Origin: an uncultured Paracoccaceae bacterium
GTDB lineage: Bacteria; Pseudomonadota; Alphaproteobacteria; Rhodobacterales; Rhodobacteraceae
Assembly (NCBI GenBank): GCA_958439195.1
Contig: OY288157.1
Coordinates: 186,001-250,000, forward strand
Direction of reading: 5' to 3'
DNA: 64,000 nt
The position numbers and the translations under genes are program-made. How positions within the stretch are numbered: position 1 is the stretch's first letter; each line of letters begins with the position of its first letter. Shown piece by piece: positions 41,670 through 51,074 of the stretch. Under the pieces are notes generated by a model. The model was not told where the DNA came from. It saw only the letters and a program-made list of their open reading frames with translations, and searched no databases.

Positions 41670-42996
41670 CTCTCGCTGCCTTTATGAAGGTCATCGGGTT
41701 GATTGCTTCGCCCCCGACACGGATCTCGTAATGAAGATGCGTTCCCGTAGAGCGACCTGAATTCCCCATATCACCGATCCGGTCGCCGCGCGATACCCGA
41801 TCGCCCACGTTGACGCGGATTTGCGACATATGGGCGTAACGGGTTTCGATGCCGAACTCGTGCCGGATCTTCACCAGACGGCCATAGCCGTTTTCCCAAC
41901 CTGCATGGGTCACGACACCATCGGCTGTCGCCAGGATCGGCGCGCCATAGGCACCAGCCATGTCCTGGCCTTCATGCCGCCGGAACCCACGCCCGAACGG
42001 ATCGTTCCGCCCGCCAAAACCGCTGGTATACCGCACCGGCGTGTTCACGGGCGACGCAAAGGGCGTCTTAAAGGCGGCGATGCGATACATGTTCATCCGG
42101 TCCAACCCTTGCAGGATCGCATTGGCACGGGTTGCCTCGGGCGGGGTGGATGCGCCGGATGTAGAAAGCGAGATCGGCGACAACGGGCCACCGGTCCCGG
42201 AATACCCCTTGCGCACCGATTGCAGCAGATCATCCGGCGAAAGGCCCGCATCGCGGAACATGTTGTCCAGCGGCTCCATAGAAACGGTCACCGCCTCTTC
42301 CAGACGCGCAAAGATTTCGTCGTTCTGACGTTCCATCGCACGCTTCTGTTCCATCACCTCTTCGGCCCGTTCGGCCGATTTCTGTGCGGCGCCTTCCATC
42401 AGATCGCGTTCCTGCGCTGCATCGCCCAACGCCTCGGTCAGGATGGCCAGCGTATCGACGGTGTCGCGGGCGCGGCCCTGTTCGCTGCGCGCCGATCCGG
42501 TGGTTTCCGCCAGAGCCAGCGTCACTTCATCGGCTTTGCTGCGTGCCTCATCGCGTTCAATGATCGTGCGGCGCAGGGTCGACTGGATCACGTCGATCCC
42601 GGTTTCCAATTCACGCCGCCGATCCTCGGACGCCAGCAACCGGGCCTGCATGTCGGCCACTTGTTCCAGCGCCAGGTTGAACCGCGCCTGCGCCCGCGCC
42701 GCCTCATCCGCGCGCAGATCGCGGTCGGTGGACAACGTGTTCAACCGTTCCTCATACATCGCCTGTTGCCGCAGCGATTGGTCGCGCGAAGATCCGGCCC
42801 CGATCGAATCCATCATCAGAACGGCGGTCGCCACGATCGTCCAGGCCACAAACATGGCGCAACCAGTAATCGCGATCAGTTGGGTCGCAGGGCGCAGGCG
42901 GATAAAGCGCGTATCGGTATCGGATTTCAGGAACAGGCGTTGTTCGGGCAGGAAACGCTCTAGCGTGGCGTTGATCCGGTAGGTGACACGCGTCAT
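41659..42996 (-). CDS. M23-family metallopeptidase (membrane-anchored endopeptidase)
   Basis: 445 aa from ATG 42996. Cytoplasmic head, one TM helix (about 42-66; TQLIAITGCAMFVAWTIVATAVL), a long periplasmic coiled coil (about 75-245), then a LytM/M23 domain (about 325-440) with zinc ligands in RRHEGQDMAG (His/Asp) and the His pair THLHYEIR. All residues for catalysis seem present, unlike degenerate EnvC/NlpD. It would cleave cross-linked peptides and is coupled to bactofilin, which probably positions it. An upstream GTG at 43062 would add 22 residues without family sequence. Confidence 0.9.
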   Translation of the reverse strand: MTRVTYRINATLERFLPEQRLFLKSDTDTRFIRLRPATQLIAITGCAMFVAWTIVATAVLMMDSIGAGSSRDQSLRQQAMYEERLNTLSTDRDLRADEAARAQARFNLALEQVADMQARLLASEDRRRELETGIDVIQSTLRRTIIERDEARSKADEVTLALAETTGSARSEQGRARDTVDTLAILTEALGDAAQERDLMEGAAQKSAERAEEVMEQKRAMERQNDEIFARLEEAVTVSMEPLDNMFRDAGLSPDDLLQSVRKGYSGTGGPLSPISLSTSGASTPPEATRANAILQGLDRMNMYRIAAFKTPFASPVNTPVRYTSGFGGRNDPFGRGFRRHEGQDMAGAYGAPILATADGVVTHAGWENGYGRLVKIRHEFGIETRYAHMSQIRVNVGDRVSRGDRIGDMGNSGRSTGTHLHYEIRVGGEAINPMTFIKAARDVF

Positions 42997-43165
42997 CACT
43001 TGTGCGTTTTCCGTACGTTGCTGAAAAGGACGGGCGAAATGCTCCCAAGTGGAGACGCCCACTGATTAGCCAGCACATCGGAGGGCCGCAACATAATTGA
43101 CCAAATGCCCCAAATCAGCGTCGGAAATCCGCCTGAAGTCGGCAAAAACCCGCCGATCCGGCTCC

Positions 43166-44035
43166 TTACTCCTGACCCTTCACCCCGGCCTCGGCCACCA
43201 AAGGCCAATAGAAATCCGGTGGCAATCCCGCCTCGGCCCGCTTTTCTTCGTTGAAGGGTGGCTTCAACGCGCCGTGGAAATAGCGTCGCACCAGATCATG
43301 GAATACTTCTTTCGGGTCCAGCCCATCGCGCCCGCACAGCCAGTTGAACCATTTTGCCCCATAGGCGACATGGCCCACCTCTTCGCCATAAATCACCTCA
43401 AGCGCCGCAATGGCACGGGTATCACCAGCCTTGCGAAACACCCCGATCATACTCGGCGTCACATCCAGCCCCCGCGCCTCCAGCACCATCGGCACCACGG
43501 CCAGACGGCCCAGCAGATCATCCACCGTATCCTCGGCCGCGCGCCACATGCCCGCATGGGCGGGCAACGCGCCGTAATGGCTTCCCATCGTCTCCAGACA
43601 ATCGCACATCAGATTGAAATGCTTGGCTTCCTCATCGGCGGCTTTCACCCAGTCATCGTAAAACCCCAACGGCATGGGTGTATTTGTAAAGCGGGCGATG
43701 ATGTCCCAGTGCAGGTCAACCGCGTTCAACTCGATATGCGCCACGGCGTGCAGCAGGGCGATCCGCCCTGCCTCGGTTCCGGGGCGGCGTCGCGGCACGT
43801 CGCGCGGTGCCAGCAGATCCGGCTTCTGGGGCCGGGCAGGGCGAAGGGGCGGGGCCGCATGACCCACGGCCAGCGGCACGCCCGCCTCCCGCGCAGCGAA
43901 CCACGCCGCCGCATACCTGCGCCCCAGCGCCGTCTTTGCACGGCCATCGGCGGTGGTCAGAACATTGACCGCCATATTGGCAAGATCGGGCATTTCGGCC
44001 AGATCGGGCAAATCACCCAGATCGGGCACCGTCAC
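43166..44035 (-). CDS. DUF455 ferritin-like family protein
   Basis: 289 aa. DUF455 covers about 25-275. Helices carry a ferritin-like metal pattern: HAVAHIELNAVDLHWD (about 96-111), DDWVKAADEEAKHFNLM (about 127-143) and IYGEEVGHVAYGAKWF (about 215-230), giving Glu/His ligands for a diiron site. The N-terminus has a repeated PDL motif (DLGDLPDLAEMPDLANM), encoded by three copies of AGATCGGGCA spaced 18 bp apart. GTG 44035 overlaps the bcp stop (GTGA), so the genes are coupled. The function is unknown; ferritin-like oxygenase or radical chemistry is possible. Confidence 0.82.
   Translation of the reverse strand: MTVPDLGDLPDLAEMPDLANMAVNVLTTADGRAKTALGRRYAAAWFAAREAGVPLAVGHAAPPLRPARPQKPDLLAPRDVPRRRPGTEAGRIALLHAVAHIELNAVDLHWDIIARFTNTPMPLGFYDDWVKAADEEAKHFNLMCDCLETMGSHYGALPAHAGMWRAAEDTVDDLLGRLAVVPMVLEARGLDVTPSMIGVFRKAGDTRAIAALEVIYGEEVGHVAYGAKWFNWLCGRDGLDPKEVFHDLVRRYFHGALKPPFNEEKRAEAGLPPDFYWPLVAEAGVKGQE
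43983..44028. repeat. 10-bp motif repeated three times at 18-bp spacing
   Basis: AGATCGGGCA starts at 43983, 44001 and 44019, within the coding start of the DUF455 gene. It encodes the PDL-containing six-residue repeat at its N-terminus. Confidence 0.7.
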
Positions 44036-44493
44036 AGCGCCTTTGCCGCCGCCAGCACCTCATCCGCGTGGCCCTTGACCGAAACCTTATTCCAGACCCG
44101 CGCCACCGTGCCGGCACCGTCGATCAGAAATGTCGTCCGCTCAACCCCCATATAGGTCTTGCCATACATGCTTTTTTCGACCCAGACGCCGTAATCCTCG
44201 CAGGTGTGGCCTGCCTCGTCTGATGCAAGGATGATCGACAGGCCATGCTTTTTGCAGAACTTGTCATGCGCCTTGACGCTGTCCTTGCTGACGCCAATGA
44301 CGGTGGTTCCCGCGGCGGTAAAATCGGCCAGACGCGCGGTGAAATCCTGCGCCTCCAGCGTGCAGCCGGGGGTGTCATCCTTGGGGTAGAAATACAGCAC
44401 CACCTTGCCCGGACGCAGGGCGGAAAGGGTGATGTCGGTGCCGCCATCGCGGGGAAGGGTAAAGTCGGGGGCAGTTGCGCCTGCGCTGATCAT
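44032..44493 (-). CDS. bcp: Thioredoxin-dependent peroxiredoxin (BCP/PrxQ)
   Basis: 153 aa. BCP/PrxQ peroxidase that reduces hydrogen and organic peroxides. The peroxidatic Cys is C44 in TPGCTLEAQDF. The alternative resolving Cys five residues later, present in E. coli BCP (CxxxxC), is Gln49 here. Other Cys are C80 (KFCKKHG) and C98 (GHTCEDYG), so resolution may use one of these or an external thiol. Arg of the active site is in GVERTTFLID. ATG 44493 has AAGGAAC upstream. It is first in a coupled pair with the DUF455 gene and divergent from the AsmA-like gene. Confidence 0.93.
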   Translation of the reverse strand: MISAGATAPDFTLPRDGGTDITLSALRPGKVVLYFYPKDDTPGCTLEAQDFTARLADFTAAGTTVIGVSKDSVKAHDKFCKKHGLSIILASDEAGHTCEDYGVWVEKSMYGKTYMGVERTTFLIDGAGTVARVWNKVSVKGHADEVLAAAKAL

Positions 44494-44600
44494 CTGGCGG
44501 TTCCTTGCATTGTGAGGATGGATGTTTTGCGTTCTAGTTGCCTTCGGGCAAAGATAAAGGCAATCCCGGCCTTGGAGTAACCGAAAGGGGGTCATGACGG

Positions 44601-47600
44601 GTGCCAGATACTGACCTGCCAGCTGCGGACCCGCCAGATGAGAACCGCCTGGCCACCAGACCCGATGACGCGCAACCGGCCCCGGCACCAATGGTATCGG
44701 CCCCGGTATCGTCCACCCCGCACAGCGGGATGGACAGTGCTGTGCCCCCCGCCCCCCGCCGCAGACCGCTGCGCAACGGGATCATCGGGTTGTTCATCCT
44801 GCTTGCGCTTTTTGCGGCGGGCGGCTTTGCGGCGTTGGGTCTGTCCGGTTCCTATCTGCGCCTGCCGGTCTGGGCCGTGGTCGAAGCCGAAGATCGCCTG
44901 AACCGCGCGCTCGCGCCGGTTTTACCGGAGAACGCCATCGCCATCGGCGCCGTCGAGGTGGGGGTAGACGAAGACTGGGTTCCTCGTCTGCGGCTAGAAG
45001 ATACCCGCCTCCTGCACCGCGATGGGGCCCCCGTCTTGATCCTGTCCGAGGTGCGGGTTGCGTTTTCGCTGGATGCGCTGCTGGAAGGCCAGATACGGCC
45101 CAGCATGATGCGCCTGTCCGGCACAAGAATAGACCTGACCCGCGAAAAGGACGGCAGCTTTGATGTGGCCTTTGCCGGCCTTGGCCGCGACCGCCCCGTT
45201 GACAGCCTGCCCGCGCTCTTTGCCGCGATCGACGAGGCGCTGGACACCCCCGCCTTGTCGCGGCTGCAAGCCATCGACGCCGATGCCTTGACGCTGACGC
45301 TGGCAGACCGGCTTTCCGGGCGGGTTTGGGATCTGGGCGATGGCCGATTGCGGCTGGAAAACAGTCCGGGGGAATTGCGCACCGAAATGGCGTTTTCCTT
45401 GCTGGGCGCGGATGGCAACCCGGCGCAGGCACAACTGACCGCGATCACGCGCAAAGGCGAAAACAGCGCCCGCCTGTCGGCCAATGTCGCCCGTGTCCAT
45501 GCGGCGGACCTTGCGGCGCTGATCCTGCCGCTGGCACCGCTGGCCGCGATTGATGCGCCGATCTCTGGCAAGCTGACTGCGCAACTGGCGTCCGAAGGGA
45601 TCACCAGCATGGAGGCCGCGCTGGAATTCGGCACCGGCGCCCTGCGCCCGACCGAGGCCGCCGTCCCCATCGCTTTTGACCGGGCCGGCATGACAGTGTC
45701 CTATGACCCGACGAAAGGCCGGGTCAACATGACTGCCTTTGATGTGCAAAGCACGACGCTGCGCCTGCGTGCGACAGGCCATACCTATCTGACCGATGCC
45801 GATGGCACGATCCTGACCGGGCCGCTTGGATCCCGCTTACCGCACAGCTTTCTGTCGCAGGTCCACATCTCGGAAATGCAGGTGGACCCAGCCGGGTTGT
45901 TCCAGCAACCGGTCCGGTTCAGCGAGGGTGCGGTCGATCTGCGGCTGCGACTTGATCCCTTCACCATCGACATCGGGCAGGTGGCGCTGGTGGAACAGGA
46001 CCGCCGCCTTTCCGCGCAGGGCAGCATCAGCGCCGGGGTCGCCGGATGGACCGCCGCGGTCGACCTGACGCTGGATTCCATCGGCCACACCGATCTGTTG
46101 GCGATCTGGCCGGTCAAACTGGTGCAGCGCACCCGCGAATGGCTGGCGCAGAACGTGCTGGAAGGCACGCTGACCGACGTAAAGGCCGCGCTGCGGATTG
46201 CACCCGACAAGGAACCTGTGCTGTCGCTGGGCTATGATTTCGTCGGCGCGGATGTGCGATTTTTGCGCAGCCTGCCCCCCATCCGTGATGCTGATGGCTA
46301 TGCCACCATCGAAGGCATGACCTATACGATGGTCGTCAGCCGCGGGTCTGTCACCCCGCCCTTGGGGGGCGTCATCGACATGGCAGGTTCGGTTTTTTCG
46401 GTGCTGGACATCTCCCGCCGCCCATCGCAGGCCGAGGTGACGCTGCGCACCAGTTCCACCCTGACGGCAGCCTTGTCGCTGCTGGATGAACCGCCTTTCG
46501 GGTTCCTGAAAAAAGCGGGCCGCCCGGTCGATCTGGGCGATGGCCGCGCCACGATGGAGGCCACACTGCGCTTTCCGTTGCTGCCCAGACTGACGGCCGA
46601 AGACGTGATCTTTTCCGTCAACGGAACAGTCACCGATTTCACCAGCAACAAACTGGTCCCCGACAAGACCGTCGCCGCGCCAACGCTTTCGCTTTCCGCC
46701 GACCCAAAGGGTTTGCGCGTGTCCGGCCCCGGAACCATTGGAAAAGTGCCCTTCGATGTCACTTTCCGGCAACCATTTGGCCCGAACGCAGACCCCGCCA
46801 GCATCGAAGGCACCGTCGCCCTGTCACGCGACACGATCACCGAATTCGGCCTTGGCCTGCCCCCGGCGATTGCGCAGGGTGACGGGCAGGGCATGGTGAC
46901 CATCACCCTGCCCAAAGGCGCACCGGCGCAATTGCGCCTTGTGTCAGACTTGAACCGGATCGAAATCAATCTGCCCGGCACTGGCTGGCGCAAACCGGCG
47001 GCCACCCTCGGCCGGCTGGAGGTTGCGGCAACCCTGTCCAAGCCCGCCGCCATCGACAGCCTGACCCTTACCGCGCCCGGCCTTTCGGCGCGCGGGTCGG
47101 TATCCCTGCTGCCCGGCGGCACGCTGGATCAGGTCGATTTCACCGAGGTGGAATTGGGCGATTGGCTGTCGGGCCGGGTCCGCATCAGCGGCCGGGGCGA
47201 AGGGCGGCCAATCGGTATTCTTGTGTCGGATGCCACGGTCGATCTGCGCCTGAAGCCTGACGATACTGCTGCAAACAGTGCAGCAGGGGATGTCGCCGAT
47301 ATTCCGCTGACATTTGCGTTGGATCGCCTGCGCATCACCGATTCGCTGTCGCTTACGGATTTTCGCGGCGATTTCTCGCCGCGCGGCGGGTTCAACGGCA
47401 CGTTCAGCGCGCTGGTCAACGGGCAGGCGGCTGTAACCGGCACTGTGGTTCCCACCGGCAATGGCGCGGCGATCCGTGTGCGATCTGACAATGCAGGTGG
47501 TGTGCTGGCCTCGGCCGGGGTCTTCGCCTCGGCGCGGGGGGGGCAACTGGACCTGCGGCTCATGCCCCGTGCAAACAGCGGCGTGTATGATGGCAACGCC

Positions 47601-48047
47601 GACATCCGCGATTTCCGCGTGATCGACGCCCCGGTTTTGGCCGAGCTTTTGAATGCCGTGTCGGTTGTTGGCATCCTCGAACAGCTTAACGGCGATGGTC
47701 TGGCTTTCGGGCAGGCGCTGGCCGATTTCGTGCTGACGCCCGATGCCGTGCAGATCACGCGCGGTTCCGCAGTCGGCAATTCCATCGGCGTGTCGATGGC
47801 CGGTCTCTACGGCACAAAAGACGGCGCGCTGGACTTGCAAGGGGTGGTGTCGCCCATCTATCTGCTGAACGGCATCGGGGCGATCCTGACCCGGCGGGGG
47901 GAAGGGTTGTTTGGCTTCAACTATAAACTTCAGGGAACAAGGGAACGGGTCGCCGTGTCGGTCAATCCGCTGTCGATCCTGACCCCCGGCATGTTCCGCG
48001 AACTCTTCAGGGGTGAACCACCCCGACTGGAAGGCCCAGACGGATGA
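44601..48047 (+). CDS. AsmA-like giant envelope protein (DUF3971, YhdP type)
   Basis: 1148 aa, GTG start. A Pro-rich cytoplasmic tail (about 1-52) and one TM helix (about 60-82; IIGLFILLALFAAGGFAALGLS) precede a giant periplasmic beta-rich domain with DUF3971 in the middle and AsmA-like C-terminal repeats. The final part reads YDGNADIRDFRVIDAPVLAELLNAVSVVGILEQLNGDG, the usual AsmA2/YhdP signature. Such proteins form long grooves that carry phospholipids from inner to outer membrane. The stop overlaps the queA start (ATGA). No enzyme motif. The coupling to a tRNA-modifying gene is probably not functional. Confidence 0.85.
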   Translation: MPDTDLPAADPPDENRLATRPDDAQPAPAPMVSAPVSSTPHSGMDSAVPPAPRRRPLRNGIIGLFILLALFAAGGFAALGLSGSYLRLPVWAVVEAEDRLNRALAPVLPENAIAIGAVEVGVDEDWVPRLRLEDTRLLHRDGAPVLILSEVRVAFSLDALLEGQIRPSMMRLSGTRIDLTREKDGSFDVAFAGLGRDRPVDSLPALFAAIDEALDTPALSRLQAIDADALTLTLADRLSGRVWDLGDGRLRLENSPGELRTEMAFSLLGADGNPAQAQLTAITRKGENSARLSANVARVHAADLAALILPLAPLAAIDAPISGKLTAQLASEGITSMEAALEFGTGALRPTEAAVPIAFDRAGMTVSYDPTKGRVNMTAFDVQSTTLRLRATGHTYLTDADGTILTGPLGSRLPHSFLSQVHISEMQVDPAGLFQQPVRFSEGAVDLRLRLDPFTIDIGQVALVEQDRRLSAQGSISAGVAGWTAAVDLTLDSIGHTDLLAIWPVKLVQRTREWLAQNVLEGTLTDVKAALRIAPDKEPVLSLGYDFVGADVRFLRSLPPIRDADGYATIEGMTYTMVVSRGSVTPPLGGVIDMAGSVFSVLDISRRPSQAEVTLRTSSTLTAALSLLDEPPFGFLKKAGRPVDLGDGRATMEATLRFPLLPRLTAEDVIFSVNGTVTDFTSNKLVPDKTVAAPTLSLSADPKGLRVSGPGTIGKVPFDVTFRQPFGPNADPASIEGTVALSRDTITEFGLGLPPAIAQGDGQGMVTITLPKGAPAQLRLVSDLNRIEINLPGTGWRKPAATLGRLEVAATLSKPAAIDSLTLTAPGLSARGSVSLLPGGTLDQVDFTEVELGDWLSGRVRISGRGEGRPIGILVSDATVDLRLKPDDTAANSAAGDVADIPLTFALDRLRITDSLSLTDFRGDFSPRGGFNGTFSALVNGQAAVTGTVVPTGNGAAIRVRSDNAGGVLASAGVFASARGGQLDLRLMPRANSGVYDGNADIRDFRVIDAPVLAELLNAVSVVGILEQLNGDGLAFGQALADFVLTPDAVQITRGSAVGNSIGVSMAGLYGTKDGALDLQGVVSPIYLLNGIGAILTRRGEGLFGFNYKLQGTRERVAVSVNPLSILTPGMFRELFRGEPPRLEGPDG

Positions 48048-49078
48048 AACTTGCCGATTTCGATTTTGACCTGCCGGATGCGTTGATTGCCACCCGGCCT
48101 GCCCGCCCGCGCACCCATGCACGGCTGCTGCTGGCCGAAGGCGGGCAGATCACGGATCGTCACGTCTATGACCTGATCGACATCTTCCAACCCGGCGATC
48201 GGCTGATCCTGAACAATACCAAGGTCATCCCGGCCCGCCTGGCCGGCCATCGCACACGCGGCGACGCGGTGGCAAAGGTGGAAATCACCCTGCTGGAACC
48301 CGCCACGACGGGCTGGCGTGCGCTGGCCAAACCCCTGCGCAAGGTGAACGAGGGCGAGGTAATCCGCTTCTCCGACCGTCTGTCTGCGACCGTTGCCGAA
48401 AAGACCGCCACAGATCTGCGCCTGATATTCAACCTGACCGGCGATGATTTTGATGCCGCCCTCGCCGACGCCGGGGCCATGCCCTTGCCACCTTATATCG
48501 CGGCCAAACGCGCCCCGGACGCGCAGGATGCAACCGACTACCAGACGGTCTTTGCCCGCCATGCCGGGGCCGTTGCCGCCCCCACCGCATCGCTGCATTT
48601 TGACGAACCGCTTTTGCGCGCGCTGGCCGGCAAGGGCGTCACCTTTACCGAGGTTACGCTGCATGTCGGTGCAGGCACCTTCCTGCCCGTCAAGGTCGAA
48701 GATGTCACCACCCACCGGATGCATGCCGAATGGGGCCAGGTAACCCCCGGCGCGGCGGCCGAAATCAACGCCACAAAAAGGGCAGGGGGCCGCATCATCC
48801 CGGTCGGCACCACCGCCCTGCGATTGATCGAATCCGCGACGGATGCCGTGGGCGTCATCCACCCCTGGACCGGCCCGACAGACATCTTCATCTATCCCGG
48901 CTATTGTTTCCGCATCACCGACGCACTGATGACCAATTTTCATCTGCCGAAATCCACGCTGATGATGCTTGTATCAGCCCTGATGGGGCCATACCGGATC
49001 CGGCAGATTTATGCCCATGCGGTGCAGAACGGTTATCGCTTTTTCAGCTATGGCGATTCCTCACTTCTCATTCCCTGA
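48044..49078 (+). CDS. queA: S-adenosylmethionine:tRNA ribosyltransferase-isomerase QueA
   Basis: 344 aa. Transfers and isomerises the ribosyl group of SAM to preQ1-modified tRNA, giving epoxyqueuosine. Family motifs are PDALIATRPARPRTHARLL, LNNTKVIPARL, LPPYI, FAGAVAAPTASLHF-type motif HAGAVAAPTASLHFD, THRMHAEWGQV, GTTALR, IYPGYCFRITDALMTNFHLPKSTLMMLVSA. The gene overlaps the preceding AsmA-like stop by 4 bp. The partner tgt is 30 kb upstream; tRNA-Asp substrates are in the window. The final enzyme, QueG or QueH, was not seen. Confidence 0.96.
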   Translation: MKLADFDFDLPDALIATRPARPRTHARLLLAEGGQITDRHVYDLIDIFQPGDRLILNNTKVIPARLAGHRTRGDAVAKVEITLLEPATTGWRALAKPLRKVNEGEVIRFSDRLSATVAEKTATDLRLIFNLTGDDFDAALADAGAMPLPPYIAAKRAPDAQDATDYQTVFARHAGAVAAPTASLHFDEPLLRALAGKGVTFTEVTLHVGAGTFLPVKVEDVTTHRMHAEWGQVTPGAAAEINATKRAGGRIIPVGTTALRLIESATDAVGVIHPWTGPTDIFIYPGYCFRITDALMTNFHLPKSTLMMLVSALMGPYRIRQIYAHAVQNGYRFFSYGDSSLLIP

Positions 49079-49173
49079 CGGGCAGGTTACGGCCAAGGTC
49101 GTATTCCCACCGCCTGCGGCCTTGCCGGCGTGCTACTGTCTTTCCAACCCATCCTCTTTCTTGCCGGTGCCCC

Positions 49174-50394
49174 ATGATCAAAGTGATTTCCACCTCATGG
49201 CCGCTGCTTCTTGGGGTCATGCTCCTGATGGTGGGCAACGGCATTCAGGGCACGCTCCTTGGCATCCGTGGGGCGATCGAAGGGTTTTCCACCTTTGAAA
49301 TCTCACTTGTCATGTCCGCCTATTTCGCGGGCTTTCTGATCGGCTCGCAATTGGCACCTTCGATGATCCGCAAGGTCGGCCATGTCCGCGTCTTCGCGGC
49401 GTTGGGGTCGCTTATTTCTGCCGTGCTGGTGGTCTACCCTGTCGCGGCAGACTGGATGGTGTGGACAGGTCTGCGGGTTCTGATCGGCTTCTGCTTTGCG
49501 GGGATCTACATCACAGCGGAAAGCTGGCTGAACAACGCGGCCACAAATGAAACGCGCGGTCAGGCCCTTTCGGCCTATATGATCGTCCAGATGCTGGGCA
49601 TCATCGCAAGTCAGGCCATCCTGAACGTGGCGGATCCTTCGGGTTTTGTGCTGTTCGTGATCCCGTCGGTGCTGGTGTCGCTGGCCTTCATGCCCATCCT
49701 GCTGGCCCCCACACCGGCGCCCACCTTTGAAACCACCAAGGGGCTGTCTTTCCGTGCGCTGTTCCGCATCTCGCCCTTGGGCTGCGCGGGCATGCTGCTA
49801 ACGGGCGGTGTGTTTTCCGCCATGTTCGGCATGGCTTCGGTCTGGGGCGCGATGGAGGGGCTTTCAGTCCGCGACATCTCGATCTTCGTGGGTGCGCTTT
49901 ATGTTGGTGGTCTTGTCCTGCAATACCCCGTGGGCTGGATGTCGGACCGGATGGATCGTCGTCTGCTGATCACCGGCCTTTCGGGCATCGCGGCAATCAC
50001 CATGCTGATTGCCGGGCTGTTTGATCTGCCGTTCTCCGGCTATCTGGTCGCAGCGTTGCTGCTGGGCGGCATCACAAATCCCGTCTATGCCTTGCTTATC
50101 GCCTATACCAACGACTTCCTGTCCAAGGATGACATGGCTGCCGCCAGCGCGGGCATGATCTTTCTGAACGGGTTCGGGGCTATCTTTGGCCCGCTCGTGA
50201 CGGGCTGGCTGATGGGGCAGGTGGGTCCGGGCGGCTTTTTCCTGTTCATCGCCGCCCTGTTCTTCGTTCTGACGGGCTATGCGCTTTGGCGCATGACGCG
50301 CCGCGCATCGCCCACCGGCACCGCCCCGTCGCCGTTTATCGTGCCCTCGGCATCGTCCGTGGCCGCCACCGCCGTCATTGAAAAGGATCTCTGA
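49174..50394 (+). CDS. MFS transporter, YcaD-like
   Basis: 406 aa, 12 TM segments. Similar to the YcaD branch: SAYFAGFLIGSQLAPSMIRKVGHVRVFAALG between helices 2 and 3 and RVLIGFCFAGIYITAESWLNNAATNETRGQALS in the motif B/C region. A motif-A-like loop in the second half is VGWMSDRMDRR. YcaD substrates are not established. The C-terminal tail is Ser/Ala-rich. It is 95 bp after queA and 63 bp before the DUF924 gene on the same strand, with no terminator seen, so a loose operon is possible. Confidence 0.88.
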   Translation: MIKVISTSWPLLLGVMLLMVGNGIQGTLLGIRGAIEGFSTFEISLVMSAYFAGFLIGSQLAPSMIRKVGHVRVFAALGSLISAVLVVYPVAADWMVWTGLRVLIGFCFAGIYITAESWLNNAATNETRGQALSAYMIVQMLGIIASQAILNVADPSGFVLFVIPSVLVSLAFMPILLAPTPAPTFETTKGLSFRALFRISPLGCAGMLLTGGVFSAMFGMASVWGAMEGLSVRDISIFVGALYVGGLVLQYPVGWMSDRMDRRLLITGLSGIAAITMLIAGLFDLPFSGYLVAALLLGGITNPVYALLIAYTNDFLSKDDMAAASAGMIFLNGFGAIFGPLVTGWLMGQVGPGGFFLFIAALFFVLTGYALWRMTRRASPTGTAPSPFIVPSASSVAATAVIEKDL

Positions 50395-50457
50395 CGGCAG
50401 TTGCACCCATGCGCTTTCCCTGCCACCTTTCGCCCGGAACAAGGACGGAGGCAGCCC

Positions 50458-51051
50458 ATGTCAGACCCGATGGAACTGCTGGATTTCTGGCTGCACGAAA
50501 TCGGCCCCGAAGGCTGGTATGCGGGCGGAGACACCATCGACAACACCTGCCGCGACCGGTTTCAGGACATCTGGCAAGCCGCGCATGACGGGACGCTGGA
50601 TCATTGGATCGACGGCACCGTCGGCACCTTGGCCTTTGTGATCCTGACGGATCAGTTACCCCGGAACATGTTTCGCGGCACCGCGCAAAGTTTTGCGACC
50701 GATCCTCATGCCCTGTCTGCTGCGCGCAAAGCCGTTGCCGAAGGCTGGGATCTGCGCGCCCCGGAACCTGACAGGCAGTTTTTCTATATGCCTTTTGAAC
50801 ATTCCGAAGACGCGGCTGATCAGGCGCTTGCCGTGCAACTGATGCAGGACCGGTTGTCATCAGATCCCGACATGGCCCTGCATGCCCGTGCCCATCAGGC
50901 CGTTATTGCCCGCTTCGGGCGGTTTCCCGGCCGGAATGCGGCGCTTGGGCGCGACACCACGCCTGAAGAACAGCTTTGGCTGGATCAGGGCGGCTACGGC
51001 GCCGAAGTGCGCCGCCTGAAAGATGCCGCCAGCCATGCACCCGGTGCATAG
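50458..51051 (+). CDS. DUF924 family protein
   Basis: 197 aa; DUF924 spans nearly all. Helical TPR-like protein with the family sequence LLDFWLHEIGPEGWYAGGD at the start, TLAFVILTDQLPRNMFRGTAQSFATDPHAL in the middle and FFYMPFEHSEDAADQ, HARAHQAVIARFGRFPGRNAALGRDTTPEE at the end. No catalytic residues are assigned to the family and its role is unknown. ATG 50458 has GGAGGC upstream. It lies between the YcaD-like MFS and lpdA. Confidence 0.88.
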   Translation: MSDPMELLDFWLHEIGPEGWYAGGDTIDNTCRDRFQDIWQAAHDGTLDHWIDGTVGTLAFVILTDQLPRNMFRGTAQSFATDPHALSAARKAVAEGWDLRAPEPDRQFFYMPFEHSEDAADQALAVQLMQDRLSSDPDMALHARAHQAVIARFGRFPGRNAALGRDTTPEEQLWLDQGGYGAEVRRLKDAASHAPGA

Positions 51052-51074
51052 GCCCCCGGCTTGGCCTGCGTTGC

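Noticed and set aside
44538..44551. TTGCC-TTCG-GGCAA hairpin in the bcp/AsmA-like divergent gap
   Set aside because: Only 5 bp with a UUCG loop and no T-tract; it may be chance and has no assigned role.
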